DNA from: Molanna angustata
Lineage: Eukaryota > Arthropoda > Insecta > Trichoptera > Molannidae
NCBI GenBank assembly: GCA_963576475.1
Contig: OY754978.1
Coordinates: 9,732,299-9,796,298 of the forward strand
Direction of reading: 5' to 3'
DNA: 64,000 bases
Of this stretch, positions 45,101 to 57,600 are shown piece after piece (positions within the stretch are counted from its first letter, which is position 1; every line of letters begins with the position of its first letter). The notes below the pieces were generated by a model, which was not told the origin of the DNA, made no database searches, and saw only the letters and a program-made list of their open reading frames with translations. The translations under genes and the position numbers were made by a program.

Positions 45101-47845
45101 GATGCAATATTTTTGTTGAACTCCCAAGGGCCAACTCAAATACCTGCCCTATGTATAGTTAAGCTTCAGTCATCTTATTTTGATTTATTTTTGTATGATG
45201 AATATTTATATCATGTTTTGTAGGATGCTGCCTTTGTCCTCTGTTTGGACTCCCTTTCAACGAGCGATTCCCTCATCATGCACGTGTCCAAACCACCTAA
45301 AGATGGCAGTCCAACCAACCTGTTCTACAAGCAGCTGAAGCAGTCCGCCCAGCTGTTGGGAAGCGTCAACGTGGACGGAATGCACAAGAAGATCAACCTG
45401 GCAGATGAAAATTTGGCATGGGAACACGAACGGTTCAGCATCAGAAGATTACCGGCGTTTACTTTGAGCGCATTGAAGGTTTGAGACTTTATGGATCATT
45501 ACTTTTATTCATTCTAAGAAGTGGAGGCAGAGCATGTCACTTGAACTACAGACTTCAGATGGACCAAAAAAGTGCTGGAACAGCGACTTAGAATGAGCAG
45601 AAGAAGTGTTGGAAGGCCTCATGCAAGGGGGACCAATGACATGAAATGAGTCGCTGGAAGTGGTTGGATATGGTCTGCTCAGGATAGAGACCTTTGGAGA
45701 TCTCAGGGGGAGGTTTATATCCATTACTGGACAAAAGAGGACTGATATTATGATGTTTAAAATAAACAAAATGGTTATGTGTGTCTTATATTTATGTGTG
45801 TTTATATTTTTCAGAGTCATAAATCCTTCAGTCGTAGCTCTATGTTAGACACATTGGAAAATGTCAATATAAAGACTTTGACTACCAACACTCAGATAGT
45901 GGCCGAAGCGCTGGCTGGATACATTTATAATGTATCAGTTTCTGATTACAGTGACATTTTTACTGACTCATTGGTAAGTTTATTCAGGTATATTTTTTTT
46001 TACCAAAAAAACACAACATTTACTTTTAACCTGTTCTGAAGTAGTGTATGAATTCACACAGAGTAGTATTGAATTATTAATAATTTGTCTTTTTGTTGTT
46101 TTAAGCATTTTAGTTCATATTTATATTTGTTATTTTTTTTAAATCTATTTTTCCTTTATACTATGTTTTTGTAAGAAACAAAATGGAAGCACTGAAAGAC
46201 ATAATATGACTTATTGCTAGGTCATGGCTATGGGCTTTCGAGTCTAGATTGTGATCATATTTGTTTTATTGAATATTTGTTGTTTCTGTAGAAAGTGGAC
46301 AGTTCTTCGTTAGAGTCGTGGATGAAGTTCCTGACGTCGCAGCCACGCGCCACACAGTTTGTTTCGCAGCCAAACAGTCCTTTGGTGGTCTCACTCTCGG
46401 ACGCTCTCAAGAGGTTCGTTTCAGATGTCACCATATCTAACTACGTACCAGACAAGAGAGATCCAGAATTCTCTACGTATACTCCAACATCTGCCACTCT
46501 TAATGTTTACAAGTAAGTATATACACTAATAGTTTTACTTATTGTTGTAATTAGAAACAATGATTGCATTTATTCACTTTACAATATAGACTTGTCAATG
46601 CTTGAAGCTTTCCATGCCTCATTGGTTTAGTTGGAGCCCTAAAAAATCTTCGATTTAAACACCGATTTATTGTATTTATGTACATTGATTAATAATATAA
46701 TTATTAAATAAAATAAATAATCAGTATTTGTAGATTCGTTTTAGTTCCACAGCTAGTAACATGCACTCTCAAGATTATTATTTTGTATCTCCAGGGGTAC
46801 ACATAATTATAATTGAGAAACACTGTTCTAAATAGTATCATACCTTTTATGAACCATTTCTTCGTTAGCTATACACATAACATAAAAACTCATGACAAAA
46901 AACATTTTTATAAATCAACACACCATCCTTTTTCTTACAAATTTACAAAATTTGAAAAGAATCGAATGAGTATTTTATCTAAAATCGATAAAGTAGAAAA
47001 AACACGCTGTACATAGCTCATACCACATAGTATACAGCACGCACACAGATACAATGTGATGTAATGCTTGAAATGCTTGAATTTTTTAGAATTAGTTCTA
47101 AAGGACGTCCATCGTAAATATTAGCATTTTTAAATTAAACAATTTTTCATAACATGCATTTACATCTGTTAAAATATATTTTTTAGTGAATGTATTGTTT
47201 TTTTTTGAAAATGGTAGAAATAAATATGTACTTTAGATAATGGGAAGTGTACTGTCTTTTTAACACATTTTTATTCAACTTCACCCGTCTGTCCGTACTG
47301 GAATTTTGCAATTGATTTTTAACTAACTTCCCGATCAGTTAGAGGTTTGAAACTTTCAGAATTTGTGTATTACCGATAACAATGCATGTTAGAACTTGTG
47401 ATATTTTGATAAAACTAGACAATTTTATATTTCATACAAACTTAGTGTACCATTTACCATTTTTTAATGTAGGTACCATTTATATCTTTTCACAATATAT
47501 TATGTATGTTCTGTATTTGAATTTGTTTGCTGTATAAAACAACTGCGTTAGACATTATGCTTTTGACATTGGCAGTATGAATGTAAACAATCTAGACAGA
47601 CTGACGTGAAATATTTTTTTATTCTTCATTTCAATGCATGTGAAGAAAAGTTGACACTGCGAAATTGACCATGATCTAATGTTTTTTTCAGTGTGAAGCC
47701 GGCCATATTTGATCTCATTCTCACTGTTGTGATAATGGCTTATCTGGGAGTGGTCTATCTTTTTATATACAAGTTTTCATCAGTCTACAATCAAGTGTGT
47801 AAATTTTCAATAGACAGCAGTTCAAAAGCATACAAAATGCAATAA
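39145..47845 (+). CDS. NCLN: Nicalin, ER membrane subunit of the BOS translocon complex (complete, nine coding exons)
   Basis: Coding exons: 39145-39319, 39409-39596, 40758-40944, 41686-41843, 43239-43448, 45224-45478, 45815-45973, 46292-46512, 47692-47845; 1707 bp, 568 residues plus stop, close to the roughly 563 of vertebrate nicalin. All junctions keep frame with GT-AG introns. Residues 18-35 form an N-terminal hydrophobic signal anchor, followed by HEFPVYRMQQYDL. The M28-peptidase-like luminal domain shows VVAHYDS, GADSNASGVSVLLELARIFS, LCLDSLS, HVSKPPKDGS, INLADENLAWEHERFSIRRL and DKRDPEF. The C-terminus has VKPAIFDLILTVVIMAYLGV and a second membrane helix. Nicalin is an M28-fold protein related to nicastrin, thought to be catalytically inactive, and pairs with TMEM147 and NOMO in the ER. 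The stop TAA lies within AATAAA (47841-47846). Introns hold several LINE remnants. Confidence 0.96.
41430..41660 (-). mobile_element. Degenerate LINE reverse transcriptase tail in nicalin intron 3
   Basis: Read on the minus strand, RTDWYGHIQRMNSTRLPHIM and later GTLPCGGPPK follow the W-GH-RM-RLP-GRP pattern of insect LINE C-termini. Stops follow quickly. The adjoining stretch 41080-41310 is less AT-rich than the intron and may belong to an older element, but I cannot identify it. Confidence 0.55.
42090..42165 (+). repeat. Short dispersed repeat shared with 49718-49800
   Basis: Both places read TGTGGG/CTACGCAGA or GTGGGGTGTGCAGA, then a T-rich piece, GCTTGGTYGGT or similar, and GCAAACCACC/GCTAACCACC. 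The similarity is clear but short. It is in nicalin intron 4. Confidence 0.45.
42250..43080 (+). mobile_element. RTE-like LINE 3' end (coding tail and 3' UTR)
   Basis: The open part at 42367-42582 encodes KLRWFGHLKRMNEERLTKKI, then RGRGLPRKEWHDNVNDILKD, a typical C-terminal end of LINE reverse transcriptase polyproteins. Upstream, LRMRV and KLEKDVVN are in broken frames. Downstream to about 43080 is 3' UTR-like sequence whose parts recur at 1318-1450 and 1-100. It is inserted in sense orientation in nicalin intron 4. Confidence 0.75.
44241..44753 (+). other. Two exon-like open segments inside nicalin intron 5
   Basis: After an acceptor-like TATATTGCAG, 44241-44315 reads SFIYDMPVFDLALKSLDLAI and QDKS, then TAA. 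After TATTTTACAG, 44629-44753 starts ATG and reads MDLELSDDGKIISFIEHLGI, HRLYRNRMDHFKKWDEKTSQ, K, then TAA. Both look less random than their surroundings. The first is in phase 0 with nicalin exon 5 and could be an alternative terminal exon; more likely both are old transposon exons. I recognise neither. Confidence 0.3.
45510..45745 (+). mobile_element. Degenerate LINE polyprotein C-terminus in nicalin intron 6
   Basis: A plus frame with one stop reads RRSVGRPHARGTNDMK, then VAGSGWIWSAQDRDLWRSQG and EVYIHYWTKED. This follows the pattern GRP-RW-DD, AG-W, A-DR-W and YVQQWT-D that ends many insect endonuclease-reverse transcriptase proteins. Confidence 0.65.
46860..47620. repeat. Dispersed repeat in nicalin intron 8, related to 56270-56400
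   Basis: AATTTGAAAAGAATCGAATG, ATCGATAAAGTAGAAAAAAC, and CACACAGATACAATGTGATG at 46940-47065 correspond in order to segments at 56290-56405 in a transglutaminase intron. CACCCGTCTGTCCGTACTGG at 47282 is a word of the kind often found in insect dispersed repeats. No coding sequence is seen. Confidence 0.5.
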
Positions 47846-48197
47846 ACAAAGTGAATATTTTGTTTTTATATTGTAAAATATATTATACCTAATTTTTACA
47901 ATGCAATAATTTATTTTGAATTTGAGAAAACGGTTATCGAATATGTATTAATATTAAATTATTACATAATATACACAGTAATGTGTCTATTGTTTATAGA
48001 TAATTTATAATGATATATTTACATAAAATTAAAATAATTTACCTTTTACAGTTTGAAGTTCAATCATGTTTAATGCACCAAAAGTAGTACCATCATTGAA
48101 TTTATTAATGTTTAAGGATTATTTCATTATGAAGACTGGCAACATTACGTAAATCAAATCTAGCATTGTAAAATTATCAAATATTATTGGTATAATC

Positions 48198-48515
48198 CAT
48201 AGATTTTCATATAATATACTAGATGGAGTATTCCGTGCAATTAGTGAGTTTGTTTGACGTCTTGGTTGGCAACATATTGCAGCTTTCCATACATTTCAAC
48301 ACTTCCTAGATAACTGTTCTCTAAATTTTAATGAACAAAGCATTTTTTTTTTCGACAAATAAATCCGAAAACAATTCACATTAGTCGTTATTTTCTATAG
48401 AAAAACAATGTGGTCTGCCCACCTTGTAGTCAAAAGTCCCGCTGAAAAAGGCCCCACTTAGATACATACAAAATTTGCTAACTGCGACATCTAGTGTATT
48501 ATATGAAAATGTATG
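48198..48515. mobile_element. hAT-like MITE, copy 3 (318 bp)
   Basis: The ends CATAGATTTTCATATAATAT and ATATGAAAATGTATG are flanked by GTATAATC (48190-48197) and GTATGATC (48516-48523), an 8-bp duplication with one change. The interior aligns with copies 1 and 2. Confidence 0.87.
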
Positions 48516-49184
48516 GTATGATCATAACAATAATAAATACAATCTTATTAAATATTAAACATAAAATAACAAAACCTCAATACAAATTATATTGAATAAA
48601 ATAAATGAATTTTTCCTGGCAAAAAAAAAATATTCTTCTTCTACTAAATGAAGAAGAATTTTTCCTGGCATTAAAACTTAAAATTTATATGTCGGTTAAC
48701 ATAGGTACACATATATTACATCAAAATAAACAGTAAAGCTCGTGATAGTCATTTTTTTGTTTTGGGGTTTTGCAAATGACATTGTTAACTGTGTAAAATG
48801 GGTGTCAGTATTAATCAGGATTATTTAGACATGATGATTTGGAGAGCTAATTTATTCATAAAAAAATGAATTTTTAAAACTGTTAATTTGGTATATGACC
48901 CAAAGGATCGTAGATAAACTGACATAATTTAATTTAATAATCGATTATTATGTACCCCTCGTCTTTCTTTTCTAAAGTTTTATAATTTATAAGATAGGTA
49001 TATAAAAAGACTATAAATATATATACATATTTTGACCCAATATATATATTTAATGTATAGTAATGAAATTCATCGAGTCACACTAGAAAATGTGTTCAAT
49101 TTTTTCATGTACCTATTTAATAATAGGCTTGAATTTAAGTTTGAATATATCACGTACGGTTTTTATATAATTTATTATGTTGTC

Positions 49185-49375
49185 GGCTTTCGTGGCTCAG
49201 TTGTTTAGATATCTGACTGCTGATCCACCGGTTCCGGGTATGATTCCCGGTAGAGACACAGTTTTTAATTGTGCTTTCAGTCTGGATCTGGGAGACGATT
49301 AAGATTGTATGACTCCAGAATGTGTCAACTTGTTATTGGGCGCATGTTGCCCGAGAAGTAATATAAAGTAAAGTA
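49185..49375 (+). mobile_element. tRNA-derived SINE, family B (best copy)
   Basis: Head CGGCTTTCGTGGCTCAGTTG (A box) and CCGGTTCCGGGTATGATTCC (B box). The body contains TTGTGCTTTCAGTCTGGATC and CTCCAGAATGTGTCAACTTG, and the tail ends AGTAATATAAAGTAAAG. Diverged copies are at 38770 and 58236, both minus. Confidence 0.8.
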
Positions 49376-49469
49376 TGGATTTGTTTAGATAATAGCAGTA
49401 CATTTATTTGATTAAGGCTGAAATTGTATATTTTTGTTAATATTGAGCAATATTACATAATATGTGACC

Positions 49470-49652
49470 ATGCCCCCAAGTCAAATTGAAAACGCTGTTC
49501 GTTATCGCCAAGCGCTAATTTTTTTTGTATGGGATTTGACGTTTGTTGTTTGTTATTGTAGAAAAAATTTCTACAACAAACGTCAAATCACATACAAAAA
49601 AAATAGCGCTTGGCGATAACGAACAGCGTTTTCAATTTGACTCAGGGCCCAT
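49470..49652. mobile_element. Fold-back MITE, copy 2 (183 bp)
   Basis: It is nearly identical to 32841-33026, including the hairpin arms and the loop TTGTTATTGTAGAAAAAATT. Arms differ by single bases (CGTTATCGCC here against CGTTTTCGCC), and both arms of this copy carry the same change. No target duplication is visible. Confidence 0.88.
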
Positions 49653-51477
49653 CTCTAATTTGACCTGATTAATAATTTTACCGTTATGAGTTGTACAGTT
49701 AGTGGCAAATACCTTGAGAATGTTACGTGGGGTGTGCAGAGTGCAAATTTGTAACTTTTTGCTTGGTTGGTCAGTATATGTGCTAACCACCCCCCCTCTG
49801 CGACAAAAAATTTTAAGTTATTTGCCCGAAACTATATGTATATTGATTTTCCAAATCTGATTGTAAATTTGTGTTTCAAATTAATCTAACATCACCTACA
49901 TTTGAGCGAGAGTTTTTTGTTTTTGATTTTTAATGATCAACTTTGAGTGTATAGGAAATAGTTATAAAAAAATGTGATTATTTATCAATTTCTGGTGTGT
50001 TTATTTACCATAATAATGGTAAGTATATCACAAAGTTACTGTCAAATCCATAAATACTTTTCAATCAAATCCCATTCAAAACCTTTGTATTATTAATATA
50101 ATGCACTGCATATTATTTATAATATGTATAATTGTACGGCTACTTTTTTTAAATAGTTACATATTTACAATAAATTGTAAATTAGTAGGTAGGTGTATAG
50201 GGTATTTTGTAAAATTTCTTACATCTTTTGTATTTTTGTCTAGTCTTAAGTAGTGTGTAGTGCTCAATACATTTAGATTTTTGTTTTAATTTTACGTAAT
50301 ACAATTAATATTTTAGAATGTGTCACTCTGAAATCCATTTTCATGCAGTTTATAAATGTTGAGTTGTTTCCATAAATGACCACAAACATTACCTTTTGAA
50401 ATACTAGCCATGAAGTTGAAGTTGTGATGTTGGTAATTTTGTATATTGTTATATTGACAGGTCAATGTACAGAAAGAAATAAATAAGTAACAGATCATTT
50501 GGCTGTTTACTGAAGAATCAAAAGTCCTACTTAAATACATTTAAATAACTTCTTGATTAAAGGGAAAATAACATTAAAATTTAAATATGTTTCGTTGTCT
50601 TTTTAAGTGCAGCTGAACTTTCTTCGTAATCTACAGCTGTATGATGAAGATTATAATAATATAATATCTTATTGATGCTGGCTGGTAGTAGAATCGCTTG
50701 CTAATATCTCTTGTACATTACATCTCTATCTTCTCAGTCTGAGAATTATTTGCTATCACTCTGGAATTCTGGATCTCCATTATTCTACTCAGCCTACCTT
50801 GTTATCAACACAAATGTGGTTAAATATTTTTCTTTGAAATATATCATGCAGAGCTTAATAATTTGACAGTGTATGAAATTCATGTAAGCATAATAATAAA
50901 ATAGGTTTTGTAATATGTGCATTAGGTTTTTAGAAGATTAGGTTTGATTCATTTTTAAAATGAGGTTATTGTTAATTTCATGTTAATCTGTCAATATGAT
51001 TCTTAATGTCCCTTCCACATCTAGCTTCAAGGCTGGTAGTTTTACGAATGGATATATCATAGATAATTAAATTTAATTTTCTCTTTCCATTCTTTTTTTG
51101 CTGTTGAATAGTAATTTTGAATTAAAAAAAAATCACTTTTATAACCATATGTTCTTCTTTGGCTGGTCCTCTTCCCAGTTCATCTGGGTTGTATATTATT
51201 TTTAATTTAGTTGCTATTACTATAAATACTATGTGAATGTGGTTGTTTTACAATAGAATTTTTATTTTTGTTATTTACTTATGAAGTTTGTCTATTTGTG
51301 ATTTTGAATAGGTATTAAATATTTAAAATATCGAAATCCATAGAATATTTAAAACTGCAAAATTTTAACAATATTTGTTCAACTACCCAATAAACTATAA
51401 TGAAATATTTTACTATACATATTTGGTGCGTAATTTCATGATGTTCCTCACATATTCCTTTACTATGAATTTACTAG
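49653..51477. other. Intergenic DNA
   Basis: It contains the short repeat at 49718-49800 and otherwise AT-rich sequence without a supported gene. Confidence 0.45.
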
Positions 51478-52482
51478 ATAGGTAGGGGCAAGTAGTGTAC
51501 CTTCGAACAATATACATTTTTTTAACTTTAAACGTAGATTTCACAGTTTTGGCTTACAGGACGCGTAAAATAACTAATTCATTTTATAAAATAACATTTC
51601 TACTTTTAATTAACATTCATAATTTTACTTCATTGCGACTATTTTAAATAAAAAATAGAAAAATGTTAAAACATTCATTTTTGTTCAGAGGTACACTACT
51701 GGTGTGTACCTCTGAACAGTACGGTGTGTACCTTCGAACAGTATTAAATAAGAATCGGATCGATTTGAAATGTTGTCATTTGATAGTATTTATGATTAAA
51801 TCAATTCAGGGAATTAAAAAGGCAATGTAAATATCTTAAACTTAATTTAAAATACAAATAGTTTTGCTCAATAATGTTGTGTACGTAGGTACCTATGGAT
51901 TCTAAAGACAGACAACCCTTTTCGACATTCTTCTACAACTCTCTCTAAGAATCTGTCGATGCGGGAGATCTTTTAACACATGATTTGCTTCTTGACACTA
52001 AAATATAAAAGATATCAAAATATTTAAATATTGTTTTACTCATAAAAAGACCTGAGTGTGCCTTCGAAAGCTGTTCGAAGGTACACTTATTGATGTGTTC
52101 AAAGGTACACACATAGAGATTTTTCATTTAAAATTTAGTAAAAAATATTTAGGTTTTGTTATTCAAATTGGTGTTTTCGGTAAAAAGTAGATGATTGTAC
52201 ACATAAAAGTGTGAAATAAAACAATAGTTGAAATAAAAAAAAATTATCAAAAAAAAAACTATGAAAATTTTTGAAAAAACTTACTTTTAATGATGAAAAA
52301 CGTTTTTCAATCACAAAACACACTTAGTTGATTCTTGACACTAGAGAACACAGCAGTGTTAGCAGTATGATAAAAACTATTAATTATGAGGATTTTCATG
52401 TTATTATTCACAGGGTTTTTTTAGATATAGCAATTGTTCGAAGGTACACCCGTTCATAGGTACACCACTTGCCCCTACCTAT
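51478..52482. mobile_element. TIR element with repeated GTGTACCTTCGAACA motifs (about 1 kb)
   Basis: The ends ATAGGTAGGGGCAAGTAGTG and CACTTGCCCCTACCTAT are inverted. The motif GTGTACCTTCGAACA, or close variants, occurs near 51498, 51698, 51724, 52047-52087 (as a palindrome around AGCT), 52098 and 52437, in both orientations. No transposase is encoded. Such spaced motifs could be binding sites for a transposase supplied in trans; this role is inferred. Confidence 0.75.
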
Positions 52483-54616
52483 TGTTATAGTAAAAAGAAC
52501 AAATCTTTGTGTATCATAAATTTATATTATAATAATGGCAAATTCTCAATTAGTTATGTTGATTATCGACAGAGGTATTATGTTTTCATAATCAGGAGAC
52601 ACTAAAGGCCAATTACACATTGTCATATATTTTTTCATTAGCCTTCATTTCATCAATTTTTTACAAAAATTGTTTGTCGACAAAAATGAGATTTTTCAAA
52701 TTCATATAATGTTAAAAAAACCCAAGCACTATGTAGCAACATTTGTAATTTTGTCTAGTTATTTTAAATCAATTTACATAAAGTATACTTAGATTACCTG
52801 TATGTTAATTGATTAGACATACTAAGAATGACAAGAGGTTTTCAAATTAAAGAATATGTAGTAATTTTCAAAAACAAATATAGTTTGATTTCAACCAACC
52901 AATTAACAAGTGGGGGAGTGACCTGTAAGTTAAATATCGTGCTACTTTGTTTTCTTTGTAAAATGTTTTAGATTATTATCCATAGATGCCGCTGCTATGT
53001 AATTTTTAAGTTATTTCTCATAGAGTGTGTTTCATAGATCATGACTTTATGAACGTCAACAAACCTTTAATGAAAAGTTATTATGGACGTTCCTCAACCT
53101 CCATAATCCCTCTCTTTTTAAATAAGTTAATGTTTTACACTTATCCTTTATACATATTGGCATCTTAGCTTGATCTCTGTATTATTTATTTGAATTCTTG
53201 ATTAGATAAGATGTTAGTTTAATTTATAGGAATTTAGGACAATATTCAAATATGCAATTCATTCTATAATTTGAATTTAATTTGACTCTGGCCAATGTTC
53301 CTCCATTTTAGGTTACAAGAGCCATTTAAGTAACAACGGCATTACAATTTGTTTTCTGTTATTCAAATTGGTTTGTCATCTGAAATTTGAATAGGATTGC
53401 AATCGGTATTCTTTAATTTGAAAATCTGTAATATTAACAAATTATTCCCTATTTCACTGTCTGTTCCAACAAAGCAATATTATTGTTAAACATTTTGTGT
53501 TTTTTATTGTTCTTTATAAATTACATAAAAATTAATTTGTTACCTCGAATGATGTTTGTTTTTATTTATCTATTCACTGTCCACAATGATTCTGAGGTAA
53601 GTTCTTCAAATGTTTAATGCAAATTCAGAAATAACATGTTCAAAATTAGTTACTTACATATTTTATACCAATACAGTTTTATCACAGATTTCTTACTATC
53701 TCATTCTCCTCATCATTAAGTCAAAGGCTATTTAAATTGATTTGTTCTTAAATATGAAGTTAAGTATTAACATTTTCTTAATGTTGGCAATTTTTTTGAG
53801 TGACGTAAAGATAATAAATATCCCCATTTTACAAAATATTTAAATTTGTTTATTATTATAAAATCTTGAATTGTTCAATTAGGGATTTAACCAAAGCTTT
53901 CATTAATTGATGAATTTCCTTATATTTATTTTCGTAATAAAAATAACTGATCTTTATGCATTTGTTTATTGATAATATCTTATACATACTTAAAACTTAT
54001 AATGATTATAAAAAATAAATACATTAGGGTAACTATAAACACCATATTTTTTTAAGTACACATTTGATAAAACTTCAAATATCTATTATTCAAATTGTAT
54101 AAAAAAAATTGCATGTGCTCTAAGAGTATTTTTTTTTGACTTAAGTTTTCTAATATTTGGCCTAAAAATGAACTGCTTAGTTCTGTAGGTATTGTAACAT
54201 TAATTTTGATTCTTTAAGGTTGATTTTCAAAATATTTATATTTCATTCTATTCTGGGCAGATAGAGAACCAAATGCCACACTCTTCTCTCTTGATATACA
54301 TTCATATTTTTATATATTTCAATCATTCATTCTTGTCTGATATCCTCATTTCTACTGAGTTTATTCTACATTCGTGCATCTTCTACCATATCTATTCTAA
54401 GTATACTTTTACATAATATTGATAACATAATGTAAAATATATAAATGGCACAAAATATTGCAATCATCAAGTTACTCTTAATTTTATTGTTATTGGAAAA
54501 TTAAGCACAAATTTGAATAAATTGTTCTTGATAATCTGACATAACTGTAGAACTTTTACTTCTCGTAAAGTAATCAAGTAAAAGTATGAAAGAAGAATAT
54601 AAATATAGTAAATATT
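52483..54616. other. Intergenic DNA between nicalin and transglutaminase 3' ends
   Basis: The two genes converge toward this region. I see only AT-rich sequence, without a gene or a clear element. Confidence 0.5.
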
Positions 54617-57600
54617 TTAGTATATTTCTATTGTTGTGCTTCCAGTCACATCGAGAAGTTCTTTAGAAGAGAATGTGACAACCATTTTGAGAGATCCGGC
54701 ACCCTGGAATAAAGAAATAACTAATTAATTTTATGTATGAGAAAAAATATACAGTGGAGTCTCACTAATCCGGCACTTCAGTACTTCGGCACGTCCAGTA
54801 GTCCAGCACCATCCGAAAAGTAAAGTCCTAAATGTCATCCAAAAAGTAAAGTCCTTGTATAAAAATAAGTTGTTCCTTCACATTATTTCTCAGGGGGGTG
54901 ACATAAAGCAGTGTCTCAAAGAATTGAACTTGAAGGATGTTGTATTCTCCCTCGCTCACTCATGGAACTCTGTTTCACCTGACTTAATTCAATCATCGTG
55001 AAAAAAACTATGGCCTACGATGAATGCTTCATCACAAGAAACAGAAGAATGGGATGCAGAAGATGTTCTATCTATTGCCGATTGGTTGCAAAGTTTTTCA
55101 GACAGAGGACTCGAGATAAGCGAAACATTTAAATTCTTGGTTTGAAGGGACCGAAGAAACAGGGCAAATGATGACACATGAAGAAATATGTGAATATCAG
55201 ATAAAGCATTTAATTGCTTCAATATCTGTATAACATGGGCTGAAGAAAACAGTGCATTTGCCAAGGATATTATAATTCTTCGAAACCTCTGAGAAAAAGT
55301 TTTTAAACAAGGACTATAAGTTGCAAAGAAATAGTCCTCAATTAAGGATTATATTAAGATAAATTAGATAAGTAAGATATGTAATTGTCATAAAGAAATG
55401 TGAAGTAAATAAATGCATATTCCCTTATTGAATTAGTACATTATGAAATGCTTTATTTTATTTATCTTGAATTTTTCAATACAATCCAGTAATCCGAACA
55501 CTTCAATAATCCGGCACCCCCTGGTTTTTACTGGTGCCGGATTAGTGAGACTCTACTGTAGTAACAGTTTCGAAAATCCAAGTGATGCAATATACAGAGA
55601 AAATTATGCCCTTCATCTCTATTGGGATATTAAGTTTGTCAGAAAATATAAATAAGTGCACCTATACAATGACTTAATTTTTATAGAGGAAAATAGTAAA
55701 AAGTTTCATACATAAGGTGTGACTGGTACATCAGCCCATAGTACAGCATGCGGAGAGACATCATCGTGTGGAACTGTTATTGTCCTCTTTACCAATCCTG
55801 GACCAGCCACTTGGAATTTGCAGTTTGTCAACACTTTGTCCAACGGGTTCTTGAAAGTCAAACTTACGATGGACGGTTTTCCCATTGCGGGTTCGTTGTT
55901 AAACTGAAATATTTGCAAATATCAAAAATAAAATCTGCATGTTTTGATATTCTTTTCAAAATAATCCAGTGTTACTATTAAAAAACGAGTGGGTTGTGGC
56001 CAATGCTAAACTCCTCACTAACAAGTCATTCTTAAAGTATTCAAACTTTTTATGGAAAATATTCAGCATTTTCATGAAATGAGTTTGTTAAATTATTTAA
56101 ATATTTTATTATGAAAACTTGATAATTCTTCAATGCCATTTTATGAAAGTGATGTGTCTTTTTACCAATTTGAAAATAAAAATTTCAAATTTTTGAAATA
56201 TTTGAGAGTTAAAAAAATTGAGAAGTACAATTCAGATATTGTTCAAAATCTAATGGGGTCTAAGTGAGTATCAGATATACAAATATGAAAAATTTGAAAA
56301 TAATCAAATGAGAACTTTAGTCTATAAATATAATCGATAAAGTAAAATAAACATGCCATGCAATATAGCGCACACACACACACAGATACATTGTGATGAA
56401 ACTTTCAGAATACAATCTCAGCATGATACTAGTTGATAATCTGCAATAAAAATACCCTTGAAAATTGCGAAATCATAAATCCCCACTATATCCCCTTGGG
56501 TTAGTGAGGAGTAAAATACATTTTTATTTTAGAATCTATCAAGTCATGTTTATAAGTTTCATTCATTTTTTGACTGACCGATTATTTTATAAAAAGCAAT
56601 CCTATGAATTTCAATTGTATTAATACAAAAAAAAATATTGTGACAATTATGTTATGAAACAATGTGCACAAAATTTCATTTATTTGAATTCTTTGGTATA
56701 TCTATGAATTGTTAATATTACTTAGATTTAAATACCTTAATTTCTATACTTGGTTTCAAGACCTGGAAGTCATCTTCTCCAGCCCATGTCTGATTGGTTT
56801 CTTCCACAGTGCAAATGGCGTATATCTTCATATTACAGTATTCCACAAGTTTAGGAATGTAATCGTCGGGATCTACAGTGAGGTTCACTTGTTCCTCTGA
56901 AAATGAGATGAGAATTCATCCTTGTGATTTCATAAAAGAGTTTTATTTATGTAGGAATGTTTCAAGATACAAATGAATACCCCGGAATCTGAATCAAAAT
57001 TAATTTGCAACAAAGTATAGAAATATCCATGAAGGTATGATACTAGAAATATCGCTTATCGGGAAGCATCTTCAGAATTCTCAGACCATTCTAATGATGT
57101 TCACATTCAATTATGTATAGTAAAACAATTATGAAGTTTTATGATAACAACTTACTGGCATTTCCTTTAACAACAAATTGTCCTTCAGCTTTCTTAACTA
57201 GATCAGCTTTGATTCCCGTGTAAAAGACACTTCCAGCCTTAAGGACAGCTTTCACAGTTCGAACCTTAAAAATATTTACATATTAATAATGTGGATGTAA
57301 AAATATAATGACATTGGTAAATTTTTTTTGAAAAGAAAGTTATTTTATTATGTTTTGGAATTAGTATGTAGGACATCGCACACCATTGCACTCTTTTTTA
57401 TGTTGCAAAACTAACCAGTTGTGAGGTTTACAAATAATACAAGTGGTTTTCACAAAGTTATATGAGTTTTATAATCAAAAGTAATAAATTCATCTATAGC
57501 AGCTTGTCTTTTTAGAATACAAACAATTTTGAAGAAAAAAAAAATTGCACATAAAATGATTACATACTTGATCTGATTTATTGATTATGTCCACAGTTAC

